Below are positions 8,416 to 16,556 of a DNA stretch of 64,000 nucleotides, piece by piece. The notes beneath the pieces are model-generated. The model ran no database searches. It was not told the DNA's origin and saw nothing but the letters and a program-made list of their open reading frames with translations. The translations under genes and the position numbers were made by a program. Source of the stretch: Bacteroidota bacterium. Lineage in GTDB: Bacteria > Bacteroidota > Bacteroidia > B-17B0 > Aurantibacillaceae. Position 1 is the stretch's first letter. The number at the start of each line of letters is the position of its first letter. The stretch is taken from contig CAUJCR010000006.1 in NCBI GenBank assembly GCA_963169355.1, forward strand, positions 1 through 64,000. The letters run 5' to 3'.

Positions 8416-9406
8416 TCCCGTTATAATTATTAGTAGAACAGATAGCATTGGCGATGTTATCTTATCTTTACCTATGGCGGGTATTTTAAAAAAAGAATTT
8501 CCGAATGCGAAACTTATTTTTTTAGGTAGAAATTACACAAAAGATATTATTGCATTATCCGAACACATTGATGAGTTTATGAGTTATGATGAACTACTAA
8601 ACCATTCGGCGCAAGAACAACTCACAATTTTTAAAGCTGTACAAGCTACTCACATTATTCATGTATTTCCTGTAAAACACATTGCCCAACTTGCTAAAAA
8701 AGCGGGTATTCAACATCGAATTGGAACTTCACACCGTTGGTGGCATTGGTTTACGTGTAATATAAGGTTAAAATTTTCAAGAAAAAATTCGGGCTTCCAC
8801 GAATCGCAACTTAACCTACAATTATTAAGCCCTTTTCATATTAAAACAGATTATTCCATTTATGAGTTGCCTCATTTTTATGGATTCACCAAAATACCTG
8901 AATTAGATATTACATTTAAATCGCTTTTATCTTCCGAAAAGAAAAACATCATCTTGCATCCTAAATCAAAAGGAAGTGCTAAAGAATGGGGTTTAGATAA
9001 TTTCTCTCAATTAATAGAAGAAATAGATAAAACAAAGTATCAAATTTTTATTAGTGGCACCAAGCAAGAAGCCGAACTCTTAAAACCATTATTAGATAAG
9101 CATCAGCATCAAGTATGTGATATAACAGGGCAATTAAGTTTAAATCAATTTATTGCATTTATAAATCAATGCGATGCTTTGGTTGCTGCTAGCACTGGCC
9201 CGCTCCATATTGCAGCCGCCTTGGGTAAAAGAGCGGTGGGTTTATTTTCGCCCATGCGTCCTATTCATCCTACAAGGTGGAAACCTATTGGAACACAGGC
9301 CACCTATATTGTATATAACGAAAATTGCGAATCATGCAAAGATTCTAAAACCTGCATGTGCATTCAAAAAATAAAACCAAAAGACGTAATTGCTTTATTA
9401 AAATGA
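8405..9406 (+). CDS. Family 9 glycosyltransferase (heptosyltransferase-like)
   Basis: The 333-residue GT-B enzyme starts VIIISRTDSIGDVILSLPMA, the ADP-heptose:LPS heptosyltransferase signature, and has HPKSKGSAKEWGLDNFSQL and ASTGPLHIAAALGKRAVGLF in the C-terminal Rossmann domain. Near the C-terminus is a cysteine cluster (CESCKDSKTCMC) that may bind metal. The only reasonable start is TTG at 8405, inside the end of the GT2 gene, because the conserved N-terminus begins immediately after it. Likely role: sugar transfer in LPS core or a related surface glycan. The SDR gene overlaps its stop by 4 bp. Confidence 0.88.
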   Translation: MQNNPVIIISRTDSIGDVILSLPMAGILKKEFPNAKLIFLGRNYTKDIIALSEHIDEFMSYDELLNHSAQEQLTIFKAVQATHIIHVFPVKHIAQLAKKAGIQHRIGTSHRWWHWFTCNIRLKFSRKNSGFHESQLNLQLLSPFHIKTDYSIYELPHFYGFTKIPELDITFKSLLSSEKKNIILHPKSKGSAKEWGLDNFSQLIEEIDKTKYQIFISGTKQEAELLKPLLDKHQHQVCDITGQLSLNQFIAFINQCDALVAASTGPLHIAAALGKRAVGLFSPMRPIHPTRWKPIGTQATYIVYNENCESCKDSKTCMCIQKIKPKDVIALLK

Positions 9407-10200
9407 ACAACCTCTCAAATAAAGTTATTTGGATAACAGGCGCTTCTTCTGGTATTGGCGAAGCTTTAGTGTATGAATGTGCCAAGCAACATGCTAAAAT
9501 AATTTTATCGGCTAGGCGCGAAGAAGAGTTAATTAAAGTAACTAAAAAAGCAAACTTAAACGCCACTAATTCTTTTATCTTACCGTTTGATTTAGCAGAC
9601 ACCTCTTCGGTTCATCAACTCACCAAACAAGTAATTACAAAGTTTGGAAAGATTGATATTTTAATTAATAATGGCGGACAAAGTCAGCGTTCAGAATGTA
9701 TAAACACAAGCGAAGAAATAGAAAGAAGATTATTTGAGATAAATTATTTTAGCGCAACGGCATTAACAAAAGCAGTATTACCACACATGTTAAGTAATCA
9801 ATCTGGAAAGATTGTGGTAATAAGTAGTATAGCCGGAAAATTTGGTTTTTATTTGCGTTCAACCTATTCGGCGGCTAAACATGCCTTGCATGGCTATTTT
9901 GAAAGTTTACGGTTAGAAACCGAAAAAAAGGGAATTAGCGTTTTAATGGTGTGCCCCGGTAAAATTAAAACGAATGTTTCAATAAATGCAGAGACCTCAA
10001 CAGGTGTTAAGCACAACCAAATGGATGAGAGCCATCAAAACGCAATGAGTGCCGAGGCTTGTGCTAAAGAAATTGTGAATGCAATTATAAAAAACAAACA
10101 GGAAATTTTTGTGGGCGGTAAAGAGCTATTGATTGTAAAAATAAAACGTTTTTTTCCTGCTTTATTTGAAAAACTAATTAGAAAACAAAGCCCGTATTAA
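9403..10200 (+). CDS. Short-chain dehydrogenase/reductase
   Basis: This 265-residue classical SDR has the cofactor motif TGASSGIG (12-19), an NNGG at ~89-92, the catalytic Ser at 141/142 in VISSIAG and Tyr155/Lys159 in YSAAK. The C-terminal ~20 residues are basic and hydrophobic, as in the DHRS7-like branch, suggesting membrane association. The ATG at 9403 overlaps the GT9 stop (ATGA) and directly precedes NNLSNKVIWITG; an upstream in-frame ATG at 9358 would add an unconserved stretch read from inside GT9. Substrate unknown. Its stop overlaps the convergent holB stop by 4 bp. Confidence 0.9.
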   Translation: MNNLSNKVIWITGASSGIGEALVYECAKQHAKIILSARREEELIKVTKKANLNATNSFILPFDLADTSSVHQLTKQVITKFGKIDILINNGGQSQRSECINTSEEIERRLFEINYFSATALTKAVLPHMLSNQSGKIVVISSIAGKFGFYLRSTYSAAKHALHGYFESLRLETEKKGISVLMVCPGKIKTNVSINAETSTGVKHNQMDESHQNAMSAEACAKEIVNAIIKNKQEIFVGGKELLIVKIKRFFPALFEKLIRKQSPY

Positions 10201-11321
10201 GCAGGTATATTAATAAGTTCGTTGGTTTTTAATAACAAATCCATAAATAAAATTTTAGGATTGGCATTACGCTCGATGTGATAAAATGAGGTATTAAACT
10301 CAGTACAAAGTCTTTCGTAATTTTTTTGATGAACAAATTTTGAGAACTTAGTTATAAATTCTTTTTCTGCTCCCGAGTGTCTTACCAAATCGGCGTTACC
10401 ATAGTTTAGCATTAAACAATCTCTAAAAATTTCTAAAGCGTATTGCAAAAAATATTTTTGTTTTTCTCTGCCTAGGCCTGCTAATTCTTCTACTGTTGTT
10501 ACAGCGGGTGTGCCATTAAACTTTAAAGCAACCAGCATAAAATTTCTAAAGTTCTGTAAGTAGGCTGTTGCACCATCTATATTTTGTAACATCAGTTGTG
10601 CTTCGCGATAATTACCGTCGCTTAACAAGGCTACTTGTTTAGCTTCTTCTACTTGACAACCAAACTCATTTATTAAAGCTTGTGAAATATCTTCGCTATC
10701 AATACCATAAAAAGGCAATAACTGAACCCTTGATTGAATGGTTGTTAATAATTGCTCGGGATGATTGCTAACTAATAAAAATAGAGTTTGCTCAGGTGGT
10801 TCTTCTAATATTTTTAGCAATTTATTGGCCGAGGTTGTATTCATTCTTTCGGGTTGCCAAATAATCATAATCTTATAACCACCCTCGTAACTAGTGTAAG
10901 AAAGCGTTTTTAAAATACTGTTTGCTTCGTCTGCAGGAATTAAAGGTTGTTTGTTTTCAGCTCCCAATTCTTCAAACCATTCTTTAATAGTAAAATAGGG
11001 AGTGTTCAAAAAAAGAGCTCTAAAGTCAGTAAGCACATCGTTACTTGTTCTTACTTGTTTACTAATGGGAATTGGGAAAACAAAATGCAAATCGGGATGA
11101 ATAAGTTTGCTTACTTTTAAGCAAGAAGCGCAAGTTCCGCAGGCATCATCAGCTTGTTTATTAGAACAAAATAAATATTGAACAAATGCTAAAGCTGCTG
11201 GTAAGTTGCCACAACCTTCAGCGCCAGTAAACATTAAAGCATGTGGCACACGCCCTTCTTTTACCATGTCAAGTAGCTTAGCTATTTGAGGTTTTTGCCC
11301 AACTATGTCTTTAAAAAGCAC
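10197..11321 (-). CDS. holB: DNA polymerase III delta' subunit
   Basis: The 374-residue clamp-loader protein begins LFKDIVGQKPQIAKLL and has a zinc module C-x8-C-x2-C-x2-C (CSNKQADDACGTCASC). Its P-loop region reads GAEGCGNLPAA, lacking the GK[ST] needed for ATPase activity, normal for delta' subunits. Later motifs are KLLKILEEPPEQTLFLLVS (sensor 1 region) and TIQSRVQLL (SRC-like). It acts with delta and DnaX to load the sliding clamp. The start is GTG at 11321, preceded at 3 nt by a TAAATTAG box-like sequence. It is convergent with the SDR gene (4-bp stop overlap). Confidence 0.93.
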   Translation of the reverse strand: MLFKDIVGQKPQIAKLLDMVKEGRVPHALMFTGAEGCGNLPAALAFVQYLFCSNKQADDACGTCASCLKVSKLIHPDLHFVFPIPISKQVRTSNDVLTDFRALFLNTPYFTIKEWFEELGAENKQPLIPADEANSILKTLSYTSYEGGYKIMIIWQPERMNTTSANKLLKILEEPPEQTLFLLVSNHPEQLLTTIQSRVQLLPFYGIDSEDISQALINEFGCQVEEAKQVALLSDGNYREAQLMLQNIDGATAYLQNFRNFMLVALKFNGTPAVTTVEELAGLGREKQKYFLQYALEIFRDCLMLNYGNADLVRHSGAEKEFITKFSKFVHQKNYERLCTEFNTSFYHIERNANPKILFMDLLLKTNELINIPA

Positions 11322-11406
11322 AGGCTAATTTACAGGTTTTTAATGGACTTAAAGCGAAAAACTTATAAATAAAATTTTAAAATGATTACATATCACAAAT
11401 GATGAT

Positions 11407-11414
11407 TACCTTTG
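11407..11414 (+). promoter_or_regulatory. TACCTTTG -7 box of nadD
   Basis: Exact match to TAnnTTTG, only 4 nt before the nadD ATG, implying a leaderless transcript. No good -33 TTTG is seen at the expected distance. Confidence 0.55.
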
Positions 11415-11418
11415 TTTA

Positions 11419-11994
11419 ATGCACATAGGTTTATTTTTTGGCTCGTTTAATCCTATTCATGTAGGGCACATGGTGTTGGCAAATTACATGGCGTCGTTTA
11501 CCGATATGGATGCGGTGTGGTTTGTAGTATCACCACACAATCCCTTAAAAGAAAAAGCAACATTGTTGCATCAAAACCAACGATTACACTTGGTTAATTT
11601 AGCCATTGGTGATAACAATAAACTAAAAAGCAGCAATATCGAATTTGGATTACCTCAACCATCTTATACCGTTAACACTTTAGCTTATTTAAAAGAAAAA
11701 TATCCACAACATCAGTTCTCACTTATAATGGGAGAGGATAATTTGCAATCGTTTGCCAAATGGAAAAACTATGAATACATTATAAATAATTATAAGTTAT
11801 ATGTTTATCCACGCCCTAATTGCAATTCATCCGAATTTAAAATACATCCAAATGTCGTAATGACCGAGGCACCTCTCATGGACATTTCTTCAACAATGAT
11901 TAGAACAGCCATTAAAAACAAAAAAGATGTGTCCTTTTTTATGCCATTAGCAGTGTGGCAATACATTGATGAGATGAATTTTTATAAGAAATAA
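11419..11994 (+). CDS. nadD: Nicotinate-nucleotide adenylyltransferase
   Basis: This 191-residue nucleotidyltransferase has the N-terminal GLFFGSFNPIHVGHMV (HxGH at 14-17), SPHNPLKE, SLIMGEDNLQSFAKWKNYE and the C-terminal ISSTMIR, the full NadD motif set. It adenylates nicotinate mononucleotide to deamido-NAD+ in NAD biosynthesis. Length is typical. It is monocistronic here, divergent from holB, with its own -7 box 4 nt before the ATG. About 190 bp of AT-rich DNA without a recognisable gene follow. Confidence 0.95.
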   Translation: MHIGLFFGSFNPIHVGHMVLANYMASFTDMDAVWFVVSPHNPLKEKATLLHQNQRLHLVNLAIGDNNKLKSSNIEFGLPQPSYTVNTLAYLKEKYPQHQFSLIMGEDNLQSFAKWKNYEYIINNYKLYVYPRPNCNSSEFKIHPNVVMTEAPLMDISSTMIRTAIKNKKDVSFFMPLAVWQYIDEMNFYKK

Positions 11995-12186
11995 ATTCAA
12001 CTATTGGATTCTTATTTTTCTTTAAGTTTTTATTTTTCTCCTATAAATAACTGTATTGGATAGATTTAGCGGTGTTTTTAGTTATTTTAGGGGTTTCTTA
12101 GGAATTCAATAATTTAACTAAAACGAATTACCTTTTTAGTAAAAAAATGCTTATTATTGTATTATAAATTTTTAATGTTATTGAGT

Positions 12187-12954
12187 ATGAAGAAATTTTA
12201 CCTTTTAAGTCTTACTTTTTTTCTAAGCGTTTGTGCTACTAAAGCGCAAAACTTTCAAATTATTGATAATAATACAGGCAACCCGTTGTCTAGTAACGCA
12301 ATTATATTAGAGGATGTAGCTGCTGGTAACCAAAGTCATTTATATTTTTCTATTAAAAATTTATCTAGTTCATCTGTAACTTATGGATTATATAAAACAG
12401 ATGTGGCTATTAATCCTGGTACTGATGCTGGAGCTGATGCTTACTTTTGTTTCGCGGGACAATGTTATCCAAGCACTACCTACACTTCACCTACTCATGT
12501 AACAGTTGGTGCGGGGCAATTTTCTGCTAGTGTAGATAATATCCAAGCCTATCTTGATGAAGATGCTTATACTGCAGGATATTCTGAAATAAGATACACG
12601 GTTTATGATTTTAATAATCCAAGTGATAATTTCTCTTTTACTATTAAGTATAATCCTACTTTAATGTCGGTGCATGAAAATGTAAATGTATTAACCTATG
12701 TGTCAAACATCTTTCCTAATCCAAGCGTTGATAAAGCACAGATTATTTTAAACTCTAGAACAGAGGTATCTCATGCTACGGTTACAATTACAAATGCTCT
12801 TGGCTCAATTGTGTCTGTTAAAAACATAAGTCTTACAACTGGAAAAAACAATATTATTTTAAATACTGAAGGATTAAATTCGGGATTATACTTTGCAACA
12901 ATTAAAACCAACCAACATCAAAAAATAACTAAGCGTTTTACAATAGAAAAATAA
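12187..12954 (+). CDS. Secreted protein with type A T9SS sorting domain
   Basis: The 255-residue product has a signal peptide (FYLLSLTFFLSVCATKAQ), a middle domain of ~150 residues that I do not recognise (one close Cys pair, CFAGQC), and a ~75-residue type A C-terminal domain from ~178 (NIFPNPSVDKAQIIL, IVSVKNISL, LNSGLYFATIKT, KRFTIEK). It is therefore exported by the T9SS and processed at the surface. I prefer ATG 12187 (MKKFYL) because it puts the signal peptide at the N-terminus; an upstream ATG at 12157 would add ten residues. The next gene, another T9SS cargo, starts 34 bp downstream. Function unknown. Confidence 0.8.
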   Translation: MKKFYLLSLTFFLSVCATKAQNFQIIDNNTGNPLSSNAIILEDVAAGNQSHLYFSIKNLSSSSVTYGLYKTDVAINPGTDAGADAYFCFAGQCYPSTTYTSPTHVTVGAGQFSASVDNIQAYLDEDAYTAGYSEIRYTVYDFNNPSDNFSFTIKYNPTLMSVHENVNVLTYVSNIFPNPSVDKAQIILNSRTEVSHATVTITNALGSIVSVKNISLTTGKNNIILNTEGLNSGLYFATIKTNQHQKITKRFTIEK

Positions 12955-12988
12955 ACTTAAATTACAAACAAGCATAAAAAACATAAAC

Positions 12989-14800
12989 ATGAAAAAACAA
13001 CTACTATCGTTATTAGCAACTGTGGCCACAGGAACTGCATTTGCTCAATTACCAGTAAGTACTACACCTACTACTAAGGCTATTGTACTAGAAGAATATA
13101 CAGGAATTTATTGCGGATACTGCCCTGATGGACATTCTATTGCAAATAATATTGCAGCAGCCAATCCAGGTAAATGCGTTTTAATTAATATTCACACTGG
13201 AGGTTATGCTAATGTAGCAGCTGGAGAACCAGATTTAAAATCAACTATGGGTAATGCTATTGCTGCAATGCCAGGTATGGGAATTACTGGATATCCTGCT
13301 GGTGATGTTAACCGTACGGTTTTCTCGGGTACTGTTATGGCAGGCGGACGTGGAAGCTGGAATAGTTGGGGAAATACCATCAAATCACAATCAGCTTACT
13401 GTAATGTCGCAGTAGAAGGACACGTTGATGCAGTTACTCGTGTATTAACATATACTGCACAAGTTTATTACACGGCTAATAGTCCAGCTTCTACTAATTC
13501 GTTAACAGTTATGTTATTAGAAGATAAAGTATTAGGACCTCAACACAACTATGGTTCTCCTACTTTATATAATGCATCTAACTATAATGCAGACGGTTCT
13601 TATAACCATAATCACGTATTACGTACAGGTTTAACTGCTGGAAACTTTGGTATTACAATTCCTACAACTACATCTGGCACAACCTTTACTACCACAGGTA
13701 CTTATACAGTTCCTTTAACTTACGGTGCTTCTGGTAAAACAAACCCGTGTTTATTAGGTAATATTGAATTAGCTGCTTTTGTAACTGAAACTAATGTAAA
13801 CACTATTAATGGTGCTTATGGACCAATTCATATTACAAACATTGCAAATGCAAACGATGCTGCAATATCTAATTTAGTTGCAGATGCTGAGGTATGCGCA
13901 GGTAATTTACAACCTTCTAAATTTAATTTAACAAATAACGGAAGTACAAATCTTACATCAGCTATTATTTCTTATTCAGCTACAGGTGGTAGTGTTCAAA
14001 CTTATACCTTTACTGGAAATTTAGCTCCATTCACTCAAACTGTTATTACCCTTCCTACTTATTCTTTCCCAGCTGGTGCAACTAATACCTTAAGTATTGC
14101 AGTAACTAGTGTAAATGGTGGTACTGACCAAAATAGCGCTAATGATGTGGTTGTGAAATCTATCCCTTTAACTACTAAAATTGCTAATGGATTAAATTTA
14201 ACTATGGAATTTACTCAAGATCAATATGGTTCTGAATCTACTTGGGAAATTAGAGATGAAGTTTCTAATGCTTTAATTACTTCAGGTGGTCCTTATACGG
14301 ATTTAGGTAGTTCAGGAACTTCATTACACACACATTCATTTACTGTAAACCCAAATACTTGCTACAAAGTAGTAGTAGATGACTCTTATGGTGACGGATT
14401 TAACGCTGGATATGGTGCTGGAAACTATAAAATTAAAAATGGAACTACAGTTGTTTACACTATGAATGGGGTAATGGGTACCCAAGACATTAAATTATTC
14501 AGAACATCGGCTACAGCTGGTATTCAGGAAGCTAACACTAATATTGCTCATGTTTCTGTGTATCCTAGCCCTGCTAAAAACAACGCTACTTTATCGTTAA
14601 ACTTAGTGCAAAACGAAACAATTACACTTAATGTTGTAAATACAGTAGGTCAAGTTGTTTATACAGAAGTATTAAGCAATTTAAATGCTGGTAGCCACGC
14701 TATTAACTTAAATACTGAAAATTGGGCTAATGGCATTTACAATATCACTTTAGGCTCTACTCAAGGTAGTACTAGCATTAAGTTAGTTGTAGAAAAATAA
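12989..14800 (+). CDS. Omp28-related secreted protein with type A T9SS sorting domain
   Basis: The 603-residue protein has a signal peptide (LLSLLATVATGTAFAQ), then an Omp28-like thioredoxin-fold domain: VLEEYTGIYCGYCPDGHSIA with a CxxC pair at Y-C-G-Y-C, followed by VLINIHTGGYANVA. Residues ~280-500 form beta-rich surface domains, including a DSYGDGFNAGYGAG Ca-binding-like segment. The last ~80 residues (VSVYPSPAKNNATLSL, VVNTVGQVVY, NGIYNITLG, SIKLVVEK) are a type A sorting domain. The CxxC suggests redox or metal chemistry at the surface, but no activity is proven for this family. A strong terminator follows at 14824-14847. Confidence 0.85.
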   Translation: MKKQLLSLLATVATGTAFAQLPVSTTPTTKAIVLEEYTGIYCGYCPDGHSIANNIAAANPGKCVLINIHTGGYANVAAGEPDLKSTMGNAIAAMPGMGITGYPAGDVNRTVFSGTVMAGGRGSWNSWGNTIKSQSAYCNVAVEGHVDAVTRVLTYTAQVYYTANSPASTNSLTVMLLEDKVLGPQHNYGSPTLYNASNYNADGSYNHNHVLRTGLTAGNFGITIPTTTSGTTFTTTGTYTVPLTYGASGKTNPCLLGNIELAAFVTETNVNTINGAYGPIHITNIANANDAAISNLVADAEVCAGNLQPSKFNLTNNGSTNLTSAIISYSATGGSVQTYTFTGNLAPFTQTVITLPTYSFPAGATNTLSIAVTSVNGGTDQNSANDVVVKSIPLTTKIANGLNLTMEFTQDQYGSESTWEIRDEVSNALITSGGPYTDLGSSGTSLHTHSFTVNPNTCYKVVVDDSYGDGFNAGYGAGNYKIKNGTTVVYTMNGVMGTQDIKLFRTSATAGIQEANTNIAHVSVYPSPAKNNATLSLNLVQNETITLNVVNTVGQVVYTEVLSNLNAGSHAINLNTENWANGIYNITLGSTQGSTSIKLVVEK

Positions 14801-14823
14801 TTTAAAAATTTGTTTTATTTTTT

Positions 14824-14847
14824 AGCCCCGCAACGCGGGGCTTTTTT
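14824..14847 (+). terminator. Rho-independent terminator after the Omp28-like gene
   Basis: Perfect 8-bp GC-rich stem AGCCCCGC/GCGGGGCT (14824-14831 and 14835-14842) with an AAC loop, followed by TTTTTT. Confidence 0.95.
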
Positions 14848-14869
14848 ATTTTTATAAAAATTTATAGTT

Positions 14870-16408
14870 ATGTCAGACGCTTTAAAATTCACACAATCTA
14901 TCATAAACGGATATAACACAAAGGGAGATTTTATTCTGCTTGGTTCAGCTATTTTAGATGGAACACCTCAAAAAGATGCACAAGTAAAACTGCCACTTTC
15001 TACCTTAAATAGGCACGGTTTAATTGCTGGTGCTACTGGTACAGGCAAAACAGTTACTCTACAAGTAATTGCCGAAAATATGTGTGCCAAAGGAATTCCT
15101 GTGTTGATGATGGATTTAAAAGGAGATTTAAGTGGTATTGCAAAACCTGGCACCTTAAATCCAAAGATTGAAGAAAGACACCAATTAATTGGCATACCCT
15201 ACGTAGCCAATGCTACCTCTGTAGAATTTTTAACACTCTCTAAAGAAGTAGGCGCTAAGTTGCGCGCTACTGTTAGTGAATTTGGAGCTGTATTGTTTTC
15301 AAAAATTCTTAACTTAAATGATACACAAAGCGGCATAGTGTCTGTATTATTTAAGTATGCCGATGATAAACAATTACCTCTACTTGACTTAAAAGACTTT
15401 AAGAGTCTTTTAAATTTTTCGTTAAACGAAGGAAAAGATGAGCTACAGAAATCGTATGGTAATATTTCATCAACCTCTGTAGGAACAATATTAAGAGCCA
15501 TTGTGGAATTAGAAGCTCAAGGAGCTGATGAGTTTTTTGGAGAACGCTCATTTGAAGTTACAGATTTAGTAAAATTAGATGCTTATGGAAGAGGCATTGC
15601 TTCTATTATTCGCTTAACAGATATTCAAGACAAGCCCAAATTGTTTTCTACCTTTATGCTTTGTTTGTTAGCCGAGATTTACCAAACATTTCCAGAGGCT
15701 GGAGATATAGAGAAACCCAAACTATGCGTGTTTATAGATGAAGCACATTTGATATTTAAAGAAGCCTCACAAGCATTGCTCGATCAAATAGAAGCAATAA
15801 TTAAACTTATTAGAAGTAAAGGCGTAGGAATTTATTTTTGTACACAAAACCCTTACGATATTCCAGATGCTGTTTTATCACAATTAGGATTAAAAATACA
15901 ACACGCTTTACGTGCCTTTACAGAAAAAGATAGAAAAGCAATTAAAAAAACAGCCGAAAATTATCCTATCTCAGAATTTTATAAAACCGATGAATTACTA
16001 ACTAGCATTGGAATTGGGCAAGCACTTGTTACTGGACTAAGTGAAAAAGGAATTCCTACACCATTAGCAGCTACTCATTTAAGAGCACCAATGAGTAGAA
16101 TTGGCACTTTATCAACTGATGAAATACAACAAATTGTTTCAGCGAGCCAGTTAGTAGCTAAATATAACGAGGTGTTAGACAGAGAAAGTGCTTTTGAAAT
16201 TTTAAATAAAAAATTACAATCTATACAAGAAGAAGAACCAGAAGAGAAGGTAACTAGAAAAACAGCTAAGGAAGAAAAATCAACCATTGAAAAACTAAGC
16301 GAAAATACTATGGTAAGGCAAGTAGGCAGAACGGTGATGCGCGAAGTAACAAGAGGATTACTTGGTGTGCTAGGTATTGGCGGCAAACGCAAGAAAGGTT
16401 GGTTTTAA
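14870..16408 (+). CDS. HerA-like ATPase (DUF853/YjgR family)
   Basis: This 512-residue P-loop ATPase has Walker A GATGTGKT at 54-61 and a Walker B near residue 290 (CVFIDEAHLIF). LLMDLKGDLSGIA and the C-terminal FTEKDRKAIKKTAENYP and GIGQALVTGLSEKG match the DUF853/YjgR group of the HerA/FtsK superfamily. The C-terminal ~60 residues are charged and end in a Gly-rich hydrophobic patch (GLLGVLGIGG). It is a full-length, soluble hexameric-type motor by homology; its physiological role is not established. It starts just after a terminator and ends before another, so it is probably a single transcription unit. Confidence 0.9.
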   Translation: MSDALKFTQSIINGYNTKGDFILLGSAILDGTPQKDAQVKLPLSTLNRHGLIAGATGTGKTVTLQVIAENMCAKGIPVLMMDLKGDLSGIAKPGTLNPKIEERHQLIGIPYVANATSVEFLTLSKEVGAKLRATVSEFGAVLFSKILNLNDTQSGIVSVLFKYADDKQLPLLDLKDFKSLLNFSLNEGKDELQKSYGNISSTSVGTILRAIVELEAQGADEFFGERSFEVTDLVKLDAYGRGIASIIRLTDIQDKPKLFSTFMLCLLAEIYQTFPEAGDIEKPKLCVFIDEAHLIFKEASQALLDQIEAIIKLIRSKGVGIYFCTQNPYDIPDAVLSQLGLKIQHALRAFTEKDRKAIKKTAENYPISEFYKTDELLTSIGIGQALVTGLSEKGIPTPLAATHLRAPMSRIGTLSTDEIQQIVSASQLVAKYNEVLDRESAFEILNKKLQSIQEEEPEEKVTRKTAKEEKSTIEKLSENTMVRQVGRTVMREVTRGLLGVLGIGGKRKKGWF

Positions 16409-16431
16409 AAATTAATAAAGAATCTTTTTAT

Positions 16432-16459
16432 GCCTTGAATCAAAAGTTCAAGGCTTTTT
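16432..16459 (+). terminator. Terminator after the HerA-like ATPase gene
   Basis: Perfect 8-bp stem GCCTTGAA/TTCAAGGC (16432-16439 and 16447-16454), 7-nt loop, then TTTTTA. Confidence 0.85.
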
Positions 16460-16524
16460 ATAAAACTTTTTGTCTTGATACAAAAAGTTACAAAAATATC
16501 CTTCCGAAAAATAAAACGGTTTTG

Positions 16525-16548
16525 GATACTTTTGGCACCAAAAGTATC
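16525..16548. repeat. 9-bp inverted repeat downstream of rnr
   Basis: GATACTTTT (16525-16533) and AAAAGTATC (16540-16548) flank GGCACC. It lies 9 bp past the rnr stop and may help end or stabilise the rnr transcript, but no U-run follows directly on the minus strand. Confidence 0.6.
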
Positions 16549-16556
16549 GTAAAAAA

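Noticed and set aside
10197..11321. holB as a broken gene because its P-loop lacks GK[ST]
   Set aside because: Loss of the Walker A lysine is normal for the delta' subunit, and the zinc module and later motifs are intact.
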